From positions 1 to 49,467 of the forward strand of contig CALDPX010000021.1 of the NCBI GenBank assembly GCA_937911745.1: a stretch of DNA of 49,467 bases, written 5' to 3'. The notes below the pieces were generated by a model. It was not told where the DNA came from. It saw only the letters and a list, made by a program, of their open reading frames with translations, and ran no database searches. The DNA comes from an uncultured Alistipes sp. (GTDB taxonomy: Bacteria > Bacteroidota > Bacteroidia > Bacteroidales > Rikenellaceae). A program made the translations under genes and the position numbers. Position 1 is the stretch's first letter, and every line of letters begins with the position of its first letter. Below, one piece after another: positions 16,261-23,467 of the stretch.

Positions 16261-16716
16261 TTAGCCGAGAATAATCAGAGCATCGCCCTCCTGAACATTT
16301 GCGCCCTGAGCAACGCAAACCTCCTTAACAACACCTGCGCGGTCGGCAGTGATGTTGTTCTCCATCTTCATAGCCTCCAAAACAGCTACGGTCTGACCAA
16401 CAGTCACATTATCGCCAACCTTAACATTGATACCCAATACGGTACCGGGCAGGGGCGAAGTGATCTTCGCACCACCTGCTGCGGCTGCCTTAGGTGCTGC
16501 GGCTGCTGCGGGAGTAGGAGCCGAGGTGGGAGCCGATGCCGAGTAGGTTGCTTTGGATACCTGGGGTTTGCTGGTAGGCATAGGTTTAACACCGTCTACC
16601 TCAACGATATACTCGTTGCCATTAACGATTACGCGAGCAGTTTTCGAGGTGTGGTCGAGTTTATCGAGCTGCACTTTGTACTCGTTGTCGTTGATTTTCA
16701 AGTTATAGTTTTTCAT
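16261..16716 (-). CDS. mmdC: Biotin carboxyl carrier subunit of the decarboxylase
   Basis: 151 residues. An N-terminal ~45-residue OadA-tail-like segment is followed by an Ala/Pro-rich flexible linker (50-82, APTSAPTPAAAAAPKAAAA) and a biotinyl domain (83-151) with the canonical EAMKMEN and biotinylated Lys K117. It shuttles CO2 from the MmdA active site to the membrane pump. Gaps of 21 nt to mmdB and 31 nt to the OadG-like gene show one operon. The biotin ligase at 28 kb is the likely modifying enzyme. Confidence 0.93.
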   Translation of the reverse strand: MKNYNLKINDNEYKVQLDKLDHTSKTARVIVNGNEYIVEVDGVKPMPTSKPQVSKATYSASAPTSAPTPAAAAAPKAAAAGGAKITSPLPGTVLGINVKVGDNVTVGQTVAVLEAMKMENNITADRAGVVKEVCVAQGANVQEGDALIILG

Positions 16717-16747
16717 CTTTCTGTGTTTGTCTTAACTAATAAAATGA

Positions 16748-17101
16748 TTATTTGTGTTCGGGAAGACGGGTAAGACCGTGAATCTTCGAGTTCCAGGGCG
16801 AGTATGCACGTTTGATGGTCTGGATGGTCAATACCTCCGACTCCCTATCGTGCTCCTCACCTGCTGCAAGGCGGATAGCCATAGCAATAGCGGCAACCTC
16901 CTCGGGCGAAATCATACCGGGAAGTACCACCTCTGCGGGCATCTCCTCGCCCTTGGCAGCACTCTTCTTGGCAACTTTCTGTTTGTGCTTAGCGGCAAAT
17001 GCTACACCAAATACCCTAATGATGTAGATCAAGAGCACCAAAGTCAGCGCAACAATCAAGAAACCAATAAGAGTAATCCACAAAACTTGTGACCAATTCA
17101 T
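16748..17101 (-). CDS. mmdD: OadG/MmdD-like small membrane subunit
   Basis: 117 residues with one N-terminal membrane helix (about 8-30, LWITLIGFLIVALTLVLLIYIIRVFG) and a cytosolic tail containing VLPGMISPEEVAAIAMAIRLA, typical of OadG-family subunits that assemble and stabilise the decarboxylase complex. It has Lys/Ala-rich and charged stretches. It lies 25 nt after mmdA. Confidence 0.85.
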   Translation of the reverse strand: MNWSQVLWITLIGFLIVALTLVLLIYIIRVFGVAFAAKHKQKVAKKSAAKGEEMPAEVVLPGMISPEEVAAIAMAIRLAAGEEHDRESEVLTIQTIKRAYSPWNSKIHGLTRLPEHK

Positions 17102-17126
17102 ATTGTTTCGTTTTTAATGGTTCTTA

Positions 17127-18689
17127 CTACAAAGGAATGTTGCCGTGTTTCTTAGCGGGGTTCACCAGACGTTTGGTTGCCAAACTCTGCAAAGCCCTAA
17201 TCACGCGGAAGCGGGTGTTGCGAGGCTCGATAACGTCGTCGATGTAACCGTAACTTGCTGCACGGTAGGGGTTCGAGAATTTGTCTTTGTACTCCTGCTC
17301 TTTCTCGGCGATGAGGGCAGCGCGAGCCTCGGGAGTCTCGGCAGCCTTAATCTCCTTAGCGCACAATACCTCAACAGCACCACTTGCACCCATAACTGCA
17401 ATCTCGGCGCAGGGCCAAGCGTAGTTGATGTCGCCACGGATGTGTTTCGAGCTCATAACGATGTAGGCACCACCGTAAGCCTTGCGGAGGGTAACGGTAA
17501 CCTTAGCAACCGTAGCCTCGCAGTATGCGTAGAGGAGTTTTGCACCGTGGTCGATAACACCACCATACTCCTGACCGGTACCGGGCAAGAAGCCGGGAAC
17601 GTCTACGAAGGTAACGATAGGAATGTTGAAGGCATCGCAGAAGCGAACAAACCTTGCAGCCTTGCACGAAGCCTTAATGTCGAGCACACCTGCCATAAAC
17701 TTAGGCTGGTTGGCGATGATACCTACGCTCTGACCATTGAACCTTGCAAAACCGGTGATGATATTGCGAGCATAAGCAGCCTGCGACTCCAAGAACTCAC
17801 CATTATCCACAACAGCGTGGATAACCTCGTACATATCGTAAGCCTTGTTGGGGTTGTCGGGAATGATGTCGTTGAGCGAATCCTCCAAGCGGTCGATGGG
17901 GTCCGAGCAAGCAACAACAGGGGTATCCTCCATATTGTTCTGGGGGATGTAGCTGATAAGCTGGCGGGTAATGTTGATAGCCTCCTCCTCGGTATCAACT
18001 GCAAAGTGGGTAACACCCGACTTGCTGGCGTGTACGCTTGCGCCACCGAGCTGCTCCTGAGTTACGTCCTCGCCTACAACAGTCTTAACAACCTTAGGAC
18101 CGGTAAGGAACATATAAGAGGTGTCTTTCTTCATAATTACGAAGTCGGTCAATGCGGGCGAATAAACTGCACCACCTGCGCAAGGACCAAGAATCAACGA
18201 AATCTGGGGAATAACACCGCTCGACATTACGTTGCGCTGGAAAATCTCTGCGTAACCTGCCAAAGCGTTTACACCCTCCTGGATACGAGCACCACCCGAG
18301 TCGTTCAAGCCGATAACGGGAGCACCATTGCGCATTGCCATATCCATAATCTTGCAAATCTTCTCTGCCATAGTGAGCGACAAAGAACCTGCCGACACAG
18401 TGAAGTCCTGAGCAAATACATAAACCAAGCGACCATCTACGGTACCATAACCGGTAACAACACCGTCACCAAGTGTGTGGCTCTTCTCCATACCGAAGTC
18501 TACGCAACGGTGAGTTACGAACATATCGAACTCCTCGAAGCTACCCTCGTCCAAGAGCATTGCAAGCCTCTCGCGAGCGGTATATTTACCTTTCTCGTGC
18601 TGAGCGTCAATACGTTTCTGACCGCCGCCCATCTTTGCCTCCTCGCGCAACTCAATCAACTGCGCGATTTTATTCTGAATTTCACTCAT
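17127..18689 (-). CDS. mmdA: Methylmalonyl-CoA decarboxylase alpha subunit (carboxyltransferase)
   Basis: 520 residues of the acyl-CoA carboxyltransferase fold (crotonase-like N and C halves). Segments include GGQKRIDAQHEKGKYTARERL, GSFEEFDMFVTHRC, GLNDSGGARIQEGV, the GPCAGGAVYSPALTDF oxyanion-hole region, FVDVPGFLPGTGQEYGG and AYGGAYIVMSSKHI. It moves the carboxyl group of methylmalonyl-CoA to biotin, yielding propionyl-CoA. Propionyl-CoA carboxylase beta is very similar. The adjoining OadB, OadG and carrier genes plus the epimerase favour the decarboxylase. Start ATG 18689. 260 nt of non-coding DNA separate it from mce. Confidence 0.92.
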   Translation of the reverse strand: MSEIQNKIAQLIELREEAKMGGGQKRIDAQHEKGKYTARERLAMLLDEGSFEEFDMFVTHRCVDFGMEKSHTLGDGVVTGYGTVDGRLVYVFAQDFTVSAGSLSLTMAEKICKIMDMAMRNGAPVIGLNDSGGARIQEGVNALAGYAEIFQRNVMSSGVIPQISLILGPCAGGAVYSPALTDFVIMKKDTSYMFLTGPKVVKTVVGEDVTQEQLGGASVHASKSGVTHFAVDTEEEAINITRQLISYIPQNNMEDTPVVACSDPIDRLEDSLNDIIPDNPNKAYDMYEVIHAVVDNGEFLESQAAYARNIITGFARFNGQSVGIIANQPKFMAGVLDIKASCKAARFVRFCDAFNIPIVTFVDVPGFLPGTGQEYGGVIDHGAKLLYAYCEATVAKVTVTLRKAYGGAYIVMSSKHIRGDINYAWPCAEIAVMGASGAVEVLCAKEIKAAETPEARAALIAEKEQEYKDKFSNPYRAASYGYIDDVIEPRNTRFRVIRALQSLATKRLVNPAKKHGNIPL

Positions 18690-18949
18690 AATTTTTTATT
18701 AAGTTACTTTAAGTGTTTAATTGTTCCGTAAGTTTATAGTTCATAGGAAGTCGATCGATTCATCGCTGAAAAAATTACGAGTGAACCGCCTTCGGCGACT
18801 CGGTGTTACCCACCCCTAAATCCCCCTCCTGTGAGGGGGACTTAGTCGAGCGTTGCTCGACAAGCCACCACTATTTCCACAAAGAACCTTTAAGTATTAG
18901 ACCTACTCTCAATTTTGAATTTTGAATTTTGAATTTTGAATTCAAAACC
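18690..18949. repeat. Non-coding gap between mce and mmdA
   Basis: Contains GTCGAGC-GTT-GCTCGAC (about 18,853-18,872) and CCCCTCCTGTGAGGGGG (about 18,823-18,840) hairpins, then heptads of TTTTGAA at 18,908-18,946 immediately past the mce stop. No clear -7 box for mmdA was found. Confidence 0.6.
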
Positions 18950-19369
18950 CTACTCCTCGCATTTGCAACCGGGGCAGCAGAGCTCTGTCAGCACGCCTTT
19001 GGTCGACTTGGGGTGGAGGAAAGCGATGTTCAAGCCCTCGGCGCCTTTGCGGGGAGCCTTGTCAATGAGGCGTACCTCTTTCTCCTCTGCCTCTGCCAAG
19101 CACTCAGCAACATCCTCAACGGCGTATGCAATGTGGTGGATACCCTCGCCACGTTTCTCGATAAAACCTGCAATGGTACTCTCGGGGCAGGTGGGCTCCA
19201 AAAGTTCGATTTTGGTCTGACCAACTTTGAAGAAAGCGGTCTTAACTTTCTGGTCAGCTACCTCCTCGATGTTGTAGCATTTAAGACCCAATACCTCCTC
19301 GTAGTAAGGAATTGCCTCTTCAAGACTCTTCACTGCGATACCCAGGTGCTCGATGTGCGAAATTTTCAT
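18950..19369 (-). CDS. mce: Methylmalonyl-CoA epimerase
   Basis: 139 residues, vicinal-oxygen-chelate fold with two beta-alpha-beta-beta-beta modules. Likely metal ligands are H8 (IEHLGIAV), a Glu/Gln around 56 (KIELLEP), H79 (GEGIHHIAY) and E129 (GVLTELC). It interconverts (S)- and (R)-methylmalonyl-CoA, linking methylmalonyl-CoA mutase (not in the window) to the decarboxylase downstream. The C-terminus is unusually Cys-rich (CCPGCKCEE), common in Bacteroidales homologues. It leads the minus-strand mmd set. Confidence 0.92.
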   Translation of the reverse strand: MKISHIEHLGIAVKSLEEAIPYYEEVLGLKCYNIEEVADQKVKTAFFKVGQTKIELLEPTCPESTIAGFIEKRGEGIHHIAYAVEDVAECLAEAEEKEVRLIDKAPRKGAEGLNIAFLHPKSTKGVLTELCCPGCKCEE

Positions 19370-19767
19370 AACGTTTTGATTTTTAATGTTATTAATTGTT
19401 AAAGTTAGTTGTTTTTGCTGTTAATTTTGCCCCTAAACGCACGCGCCACACGCGCGCACGCACATTCAATCCACAAATATAGAGACTATATTTGAAAGTT
19501 GAAAGTTGAAATTGAAAATTATTCAAAAATTTGAGGAGGGAAGGAGGGGTGGAAACAATGAGGGCAATGAGATTAATGGGACAACTATAACACTCTAAGC
19601 CTTTGCAGTTCTCCTCGCACCCATCCATTTTGCAAAAACTTTACACAAAACAAATGCGGTTTCTAAAAAAATTCAAGAAAATTTTGAAAAAATTTAATAA
19701 AGATGGTGAATTATTAAAAAATATATTTATCTTTGCTGTTGGAAATAAAATTTAAGATTAATTCACA
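19370..19767. promoter_or_regulatory. Divergent promoter region between mce and the ROK gene
   Basis: No gene seen. On minus, TATATTTG at 19,474-19,481 is a candidate -7 box for mce. On plus, TATATTTG at 19,487-19,494 mirrors it, giving a palindrome. A CG/CA alternating stretch (19,438-19,464) lies in the mce leader. For the ROK gene, TATCTTTG at 19,728-19,735 is the best -7 box, 33 nt before the ATG, in very AT-rich DNA. Confidence 0.6.
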
Positions 19768-20997
19768 ATGGCACTTCTTAAAGATTTCTTCTATCAACCG
19801 GGCGGCGAAAACCTAAAAGGCATCTCGCACAAAAACGTCCTCTTGAAGCAGAGTATCATAGCCCACATGGCAGTGCACGGTTGGTGCACACTCGCAGAAC
19901 TTACAAAAGCTCTGCACATCAGCGTGCCAACCATGACCAAACTTGTGGGAGAATTGGTCGAAGAGGGTGTAGTGGTAGACAACGGCAAGGTTGAAACCGC
20001 CGGTGGCAGGCGTCCAAACATCTTTGGTTTGGCGAATACCGCCATCTATTTTACAGGTGTGGACATAGGTCGCGATTATATTTGTATGCTTGTTACCGAC
20101 CTGAAAAACAATGTCATCAATTCACAGATACATACCCCGTTCACTCTCTCGGACGACGAGGCGTGCCTCAACACCATTTGCCAGATAATCAACTCTTTCC
20201 TCGACAACTGCGGAGTTGAGAGAAGTAAGATTCTCGGTATGGGTGTCTGCATTGCGGGACGTGTAAATCCTGCTACGGGACATAGCTATATGTTCTTCAC
20301 CGGTAGCGACAAGTCACTCAAAGAGAACATCGAGGAGGCTACGGGCATAACTGTTTTGGTGGAGAACGATACACGCGCACGTTGCTTTGCGGAGTACTAC
20401 TCGGGCGATGCTGTGAAGGAGAAAAATATGCTCTATCTGCATCTTGGCAAGGGTGTTGCCATTGGTATTATTGCCGAGGGTAGGCTATACTACGGCAAGA
20501 GCGGTTTTGCGGGCGAGTTTGGTCACACACCTTTCTTCAACAACGAGATTATCTGCTCGTGTGGCAAGAAGGGGTGTTTGGAGACCGAGGTCAGCGGTAT
20601 AGCCATAGAGAATAAGATGGTCGAGCAGATTGCCTCGGGCGTAAACACCATCCTTAGGGAGAAGTGGGCAGCAGGCGAGAGTATCCACATCGACGACATC
20701 ATTGCGGCTGCCAAGAACGACGACAACCTCTCCATCGAACTCATTGAGGAGGCGGGTGAGAAGATTGGTAAGAGTATCGCATTCCTCATCAACATCTTCA
20801 ATCCCGAACTTGTGATTATTGGTGGTAATATGTCGCTGGCGGGAGACTACTTGATGTTGCCTCTGAAATCTGCGACCAACAAATACTCAATGAATTTGGT
20901 CTACAAAGACACCCAATTCCGCCTTTCGCATATGGGTGCCGATGCAGGCGCATTGGGTGCAGCGATGCTTATTAGAAACAAGGTAATCGGCTTGTAG
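19768..20997 (+). CDS. ROK-family transcriptional regulator / sugar kinase-like protein
   Basis: 409 residues. An N-terminal winged helix (about 20-85, KQSIIAHMAVHGWCTLAELTKAL...PTMTKLVGELVEEGVV) precedes a ROK domain with an ATP-site DIGRDYICMLVTD, GLGVCIAGRVN-type segment (MGVCIAGRVN), and the ROK zinc motif C263-x-C265-x4-C270 in CSCGKKGCLE, with GEFGHTPF supplying the His. Such proteins (NagC/Mlc/XylR type) sense sugars or sugar phosphates and repress uptake genes. No sugar genes are adjacent; a GNAT gene starts 1 nt after the stop. Confidence 0.85.
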   Translation: MALLKDFFYQPGGENLKGISHKNVLLKQSIIAHMAVHGWCTLAELTKALHISVPTMTKLVGELVEEGVVVDNGKVETAGGRRPNIFGLANTAIYFTGVDIGRDYICMLVTDLKNNVINSQIHTPFTLSDDEACLNTICQIINSFLDNCGVERSKILGMGVCIAGRVNPATGHSYMFFTGSDKSLKENIEEATGITVLVENDTRARCFAEYYSGDAVKEKNMLYLHLGKGVAIGIIAEGRLYYGKSGFAGEFGHTPFFNNEIICSCGKKGCLETEVSGIAIENKMVEQIASGVNTILREKWAAGESIHIDDIIAAAKNDDNLSIELIEEAGEKIGKSIAFLINIFNPELVIIGGNMSLAGDYLMLPLKSATNKYSMNLVYKDTQFRLSHMGADAGALGAAMLIRNKVIGL

Positions 20998-20998
20998 T

Positions 20999-21532
20999 AT
21001 GAACGCACTGGAAACCGACATAATCAAACTGCGTGCTCTCGAACCCGAGGATGTAGATATACTCTATCGTTGGGAGAACGACCCCCGTGTGTGGAGGGTT
21101 AGCGGCACTGTTGCTCCTTTCTCGAAGTATATCCTCAGGCGATTCATCGAGAACCAGAAGTACGACATCTACGAGACTCGCCAAATGAGGTTAGTCATCG
21201 AATCTAAAAGCAGTGGCAAACCTGTGGGTGCCATCGACCTCTACGACATCGACCCCTACAACCACCGTGCAGGTGTGGGTGTGCTCATCTACGACAAGGA
21301 GGACGAGGGACAAGGTTATGCTTCGAGTGCTTTGCAGGCTCTGATACGCTACTCGTTCCAGATACTCGGCTTGAACCAACTATGGTGCAACATACTCTCC
21401 AACAACACCCGCAGTCTTAACCTCTTCCGCAGCAAAGATTTCAGCGTGGTGGGTTTGAAGAAGGAGTGGGTGCGCACAACCACCGATTGGCTCGATGAAT
21501 ATATGCTCCAACTCATCAACCCGATGAAGTGA
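20999..21532 (+). CDS. GNAT-family N-acetyltransferase
   Basis: 177 residues. The start ATG is 1 nt after the ROK stop, indicating co-translation. N-terminal IKLRALEPEDVDILYRWEND, central GAIDLYDIDPYNHRAGVGV strand, and the acetyl-CoA loop of type EGQGYASSALQALIRYSF followed by LNQLWCNILSNNTRSLNLF are typical of the RimJ/SpeG-like GNAT group. Substrate unknown: ribosomal protein N-terminus, polyamine or an amino sugar are possible. The stop TGA touches a heptad repeat. Confidence 0.85.
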   Translation: MNALETDIIKLRALEPEDVDILYRWENDPRVWRVSGTVAPFSKYILRRFIENQKYDIYETRQMRLVIESKSSGKPVGAIDLYDIDPYNHRAGVGVLIYDKEDEGQGYASSALQALIRYSFQILGLNQLWCNILSNNTRSLNLFRSKDFSVVGLKKEWVRTTTDWLDEYMLQLINPMK

Positions 21533-21815
21533 ATTCAAAATTCAAAATTCAAAATTAGTTTACCATAGAATAGCGGGTGCGCGAGCGTAACGAAGAAATT
21601 ACCCACAGAGCGCAGCCGACTCAAACAAGAAGGACAAAACAAACTTAGCATAGAATAGCGGGTGCGATATGTGAGGTAAGTTCAAGGCTTGCGAAGCGCG
21701 AGAAAGCGGAGTTTGCTGGGCGCAAATGAGCATTTCGAGCGCGAGCATAACGAAGAAATTACCCACAGAGCGCAGCCGACTCAAACAAGAATTACAAATT
21801 TAACACAGAATAACT
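21533..21815. repeat. Heptads plus tandem nested-palindrome elements C1 and C2
   Basis: ATTCAAA heptads (21,533-21,557) are followed by C1 (about 21,562-21,630), a copy lacking the central hairpin, and the full copy C2 (about 21,645-21,790). A 40-bp block is identical at 21,591-21,630 and 21,751-21,790. The C2 core GGAGTTTGCTGGGCGCAAAT is flanked by GCGCGAGAAA and TTTCGAGCGCG. Confidence 0.8.
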
Positions 21816-22361
21816 ATGAAGATTGGAAAAGAAATGGCGGTAGCAATTAGCTACACGCTGACAGTAGATGGCGAGGTTGCAGATCAGGCAACCAAAGAGG
21901 CTCCCCTTAAATTTGTGTATGGTATTGGTATGTTGTTGCCTAAGTTCGAGGAGTACCTCTTGGGCTTGGAGGCTGGCGACAAATATGCCTTCACACTCTC
22001 TCCCGAGGAGGGCTATGGTGTTAAGAACCCCCAGATGGTTATTGATGTACCCAAAGCCGCTTTCGAGATTAACGGCACCATTGAGGAGGGACTGCTCACC
22101 ATTGGCAACCGTATTCCTATGATGACACAGATGGGTCAGCCCGTAATTGGCGTTGTTGTGGAGGTTACCGATGAGGCTGTGAAGATGGATTTCAACCACC
22201 CTATGGCAGACAAGACTCTCAACTTCGAGGGCGAGGTTGTAGATGTTCACGAGGCTACCGACGATGATTATCCCCACTCGTGTGGCTGCGGCTGCGGCGA
22301 GGAGGGTTGCGGCTGCGATGGCAACTGCGAAGATGGTTGCGAGGGCGGTCACTGCCACTAA
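21816..22361 (+). CDS. slyD: SlyD-type FKBP peptidyl-prolyl isomerase
   Basis: 181 residues. FKBP core with an inserted IF chaperone domain: ISYTLTVDGEVADQA, PLKFVYGIGMLLPKFEEYLLGLEAGDKYAF, SPEEGYG, and the hydrophobic IF segment about 71-120, then FNHPMADKTLNFEGEVVDV. The C-terminal ~30 residues are a metal-binding tail with many Cys, Gly and His (HSCGCGCGEEGCGCDGNC...HCH). In E. coli SlyD this kind of tail binds Ni2+ and supports hydrogenase maturation; here a Ni/Zn-handling role is inferred. It has a strong terminator 2 nt past the stop. Confidence 0.93.
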   Translation: MKIGKEMAVAISYTLTVDGEVADQATKEAPLKFVYGIGMLLPKFEEYLLGLEAGDKYAFTLSPEEGYGVKNPQMVIDVPKAAFEINGTIEEGLLTIGNRIPMMTQMGQPVIGVVVEVTDEAVKMDFNHPMADKTLNFEGEVVDVHEATDDDYPHSCGCGCGEEGCGCDGNCEDGCEGGHCH

Positions 22362-22400
22362 AAACAATTAGCCCCCTCACTCCGAGGGGGCTAATTGTTT
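22362..22400 (+). terminator. Terminator after slyD
   Basis: 17-bp perfect stem, arms 22,362-22,378 and 22,384-22,400, loop ACTCC, 5' A-rich and 3' T-rich ends. Confidence 0.9.
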
Positions 22401-22406
22401 CTAATG

Positions 22407-22484
22407 CAAAATTCAAAATTCAAAATTCAAAATTAACAGACCCCTCCGCCCTGACGGGCACCTCCCCAAACTCAGGGGAGGAGT
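22407..22484. repeat. Heptads followed by two-hairpin repeat (copy 2)
   Basis: CAAAATT heptads (22,407-22,435), then CAGACCCCTCCGCCCTGACG and a CTCCCC...GGGGAG hairpin (22,438-22,484). Related copies are at 14,509-14,556 and 35,761-35,806. Confidence 0.75.
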
Positions 22485-22522
22485 TGCAGAGGTAATAGGA
22501 TAACAAACTTACCAAAGAATAG

Positions 22523-22641
22523 TGGGTGCGATATATGAGGCGAGGAAAAGGCTTGCGAAGTGCGAGAAAGCGGAGTTTGCTGGGCGCAAATGAGTATTTC
22601 GAGCACGAGCGTAACGCAGAAATCGCCCATAGAGCGCAACC
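22523..22641. repeat. Nested-palindrome element, copy D
   Basis: Close relative of C2, with compensatory changes: outer ATATATGAGG pairs with CCCATAGA (C2: ATATGTGAGG with CCCACAGA), and inner TGCGAGAAA pairs with TTTCGAGCA (C2: CGCGAGAAA with TTTCGAGCG). It ends 15 nt before the next ATG. Confidence 0.8.
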
Positions 22642-22655
22642 GACTCTCAATTCGT

Positions 22656-22973
22656 ATGCAATTTACCCTTATACACTACACCGAAGGCTGGCGCATAGGT
22701 GCCACAGTAACACTCTCGGGAACACCCGCAGCGGGCACGCTTGTGAAAGCCTCGCTCGACACACCCGATGACTACACCGATATATATTACATCGACAACG
22801 TGCTTTGGGGCGATGGTGGCGAGAACTATCTCTTTGTGCGCCCCTTTGAGGGGTATGGCGAGATGGCTCCAATGACCGAGATAGACCGCCTGAAAGAGGG
22901 CATCAAAGAGGTTGCCGAGGCTGTCGATAACCTCAACGACAACATTATGGAAAAGTTGTCCGAGATTGTTTAG
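22656..22973 (+). CDS. Small conserved-looking hypothetical protein
   Basis: 105 residues from ATG 22,656 (MQFTLIHYTEGWRIG). The frame is open further upstream only through repeat DNA. The N-terminal ~65 residues look like a small beta-barrel (VTLSGTPAAGTLVKASLD, DIYYIDNVLW, NYLFVRPFEG); the last ~30 residues form an amphipathic helix (IDRLKEGIKEVAEAVDNLNDNIMEKL) suited to coiled-coil oligomerisation. I do not recognise the family. Its stop overlaps the stop of the convergent HsdR_N-like gene by 4 nt. Confidence 0.6.
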   Translation: MQFTLIHYTEGWRIGATVTLSGTPAAGTLVKASLDTPDDYTDIYYIDNVLWGDGGENYLFVRPFEGYGEMAPMTEIDRLKEGIKEVAEAVDNLNDNIMEKLSEIV

Positions 22974-23422
22974 AGGGGAAAATCTATTTTGACATAAGTA
23001 CCCTTTTCGGAGAGAGCATAAGCCTCCACAAGGCGACCATTGGTAACTACCACTTGGCGGGCACCGATGACGCTATTGTAGCGCACCACTTGGTCCACAA
23101 CCGACTGAGAGAGAGCCACTTCGGGAGCCTTACACTCCACCACAAGCCACGGTTTCATCTGTCTATCCACCACAACAATATCTGCCCTTTGGGGCTGACC
23201 ATTAAGCATAACGGGATACTCCTCCACAATATGCGTTGCTGGGACTTTGAGCCTTTCGCTAAGATGGCGCACCACCCTACGGCGCACCTCCTCCTCGGGC
23301 GTAAGTCGGAGCCAGACACCTCGCAGTGGAGCCCACACCTCAACGCCCCCATCCGCCCCTTTGCGACAGCGAGAAAGGTGGGGAGAGAAGATTAAATCGT
23401 TATATTTTTCGTTATCTTCCAA
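22970..23422 (-). CDS. Stand-alone HsdR N-terminal-type PD-(D/E)XK nuclease domain protein
   Basis: 150 residues. Matches the HSDR_N family: TPEEEVRRRVVRHL (41-54), then the PD-(D/E)XK core with D81 (RADIVVVD) and E96-x-K98 (WLVVECKAP), and QVVRYNSVIGARQVVVTNG. This is a common single-domain protein in Bacteroidales, not a restriction-modification system, since no HsdM or HsdS is near. Its role is unknown, probably nucleic-acid metabolism. The reading frame has no early ATG; the TTG at 23,422 is the likely start, 23 nt after a TATATTTG -7 box (minus, 23,445-23,452). Confidence 0.8.
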   Translation of the reverse strand: MEDNEKYNDLIFSPHLSRCRKGADGGVEVWAPLRGVWLRLTPEEEVRRRVVRHLSERLKVPATHIVEEYPVMLNGQPQRADIVVVDRQMKPWLVVECKAPEVALSQSVVDQVVRYNSVIGARQVVVTNGRLVEAYALSEKGTYVKIDFPL

Positions 23423-23444
23423 AAAAAGTGTACTTTTATAGGGT

Positions 23445-23452
23445 CAAATATA
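23445..23452 (-). promoter_or_regulatory. -7 box TATATTTG for the HsdR_N-like gene
   Basis: Exact TAnnTTTG on minus. On plus, a near match TACTTTTA (23,431-23,438) could serve the divergent GH2-like gene at 23,468. Confidence 0.5.
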
Positions 23453-23467
23453 GCAAAATTATTTCGT

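Noticed and set aside
14995..18731. Long + strand frames across the mmd operon (592 and 528 codons)
   Set aside because: Shadows of mmdB, mmdC and mmdA; compositions are antisense-like and nothing is conserved.
22970..23422. Type I restriction system
   Set aside because: Only an HsdR N-terminal-like nuclease domain; no helicase, HsdM or HsdS in the window.
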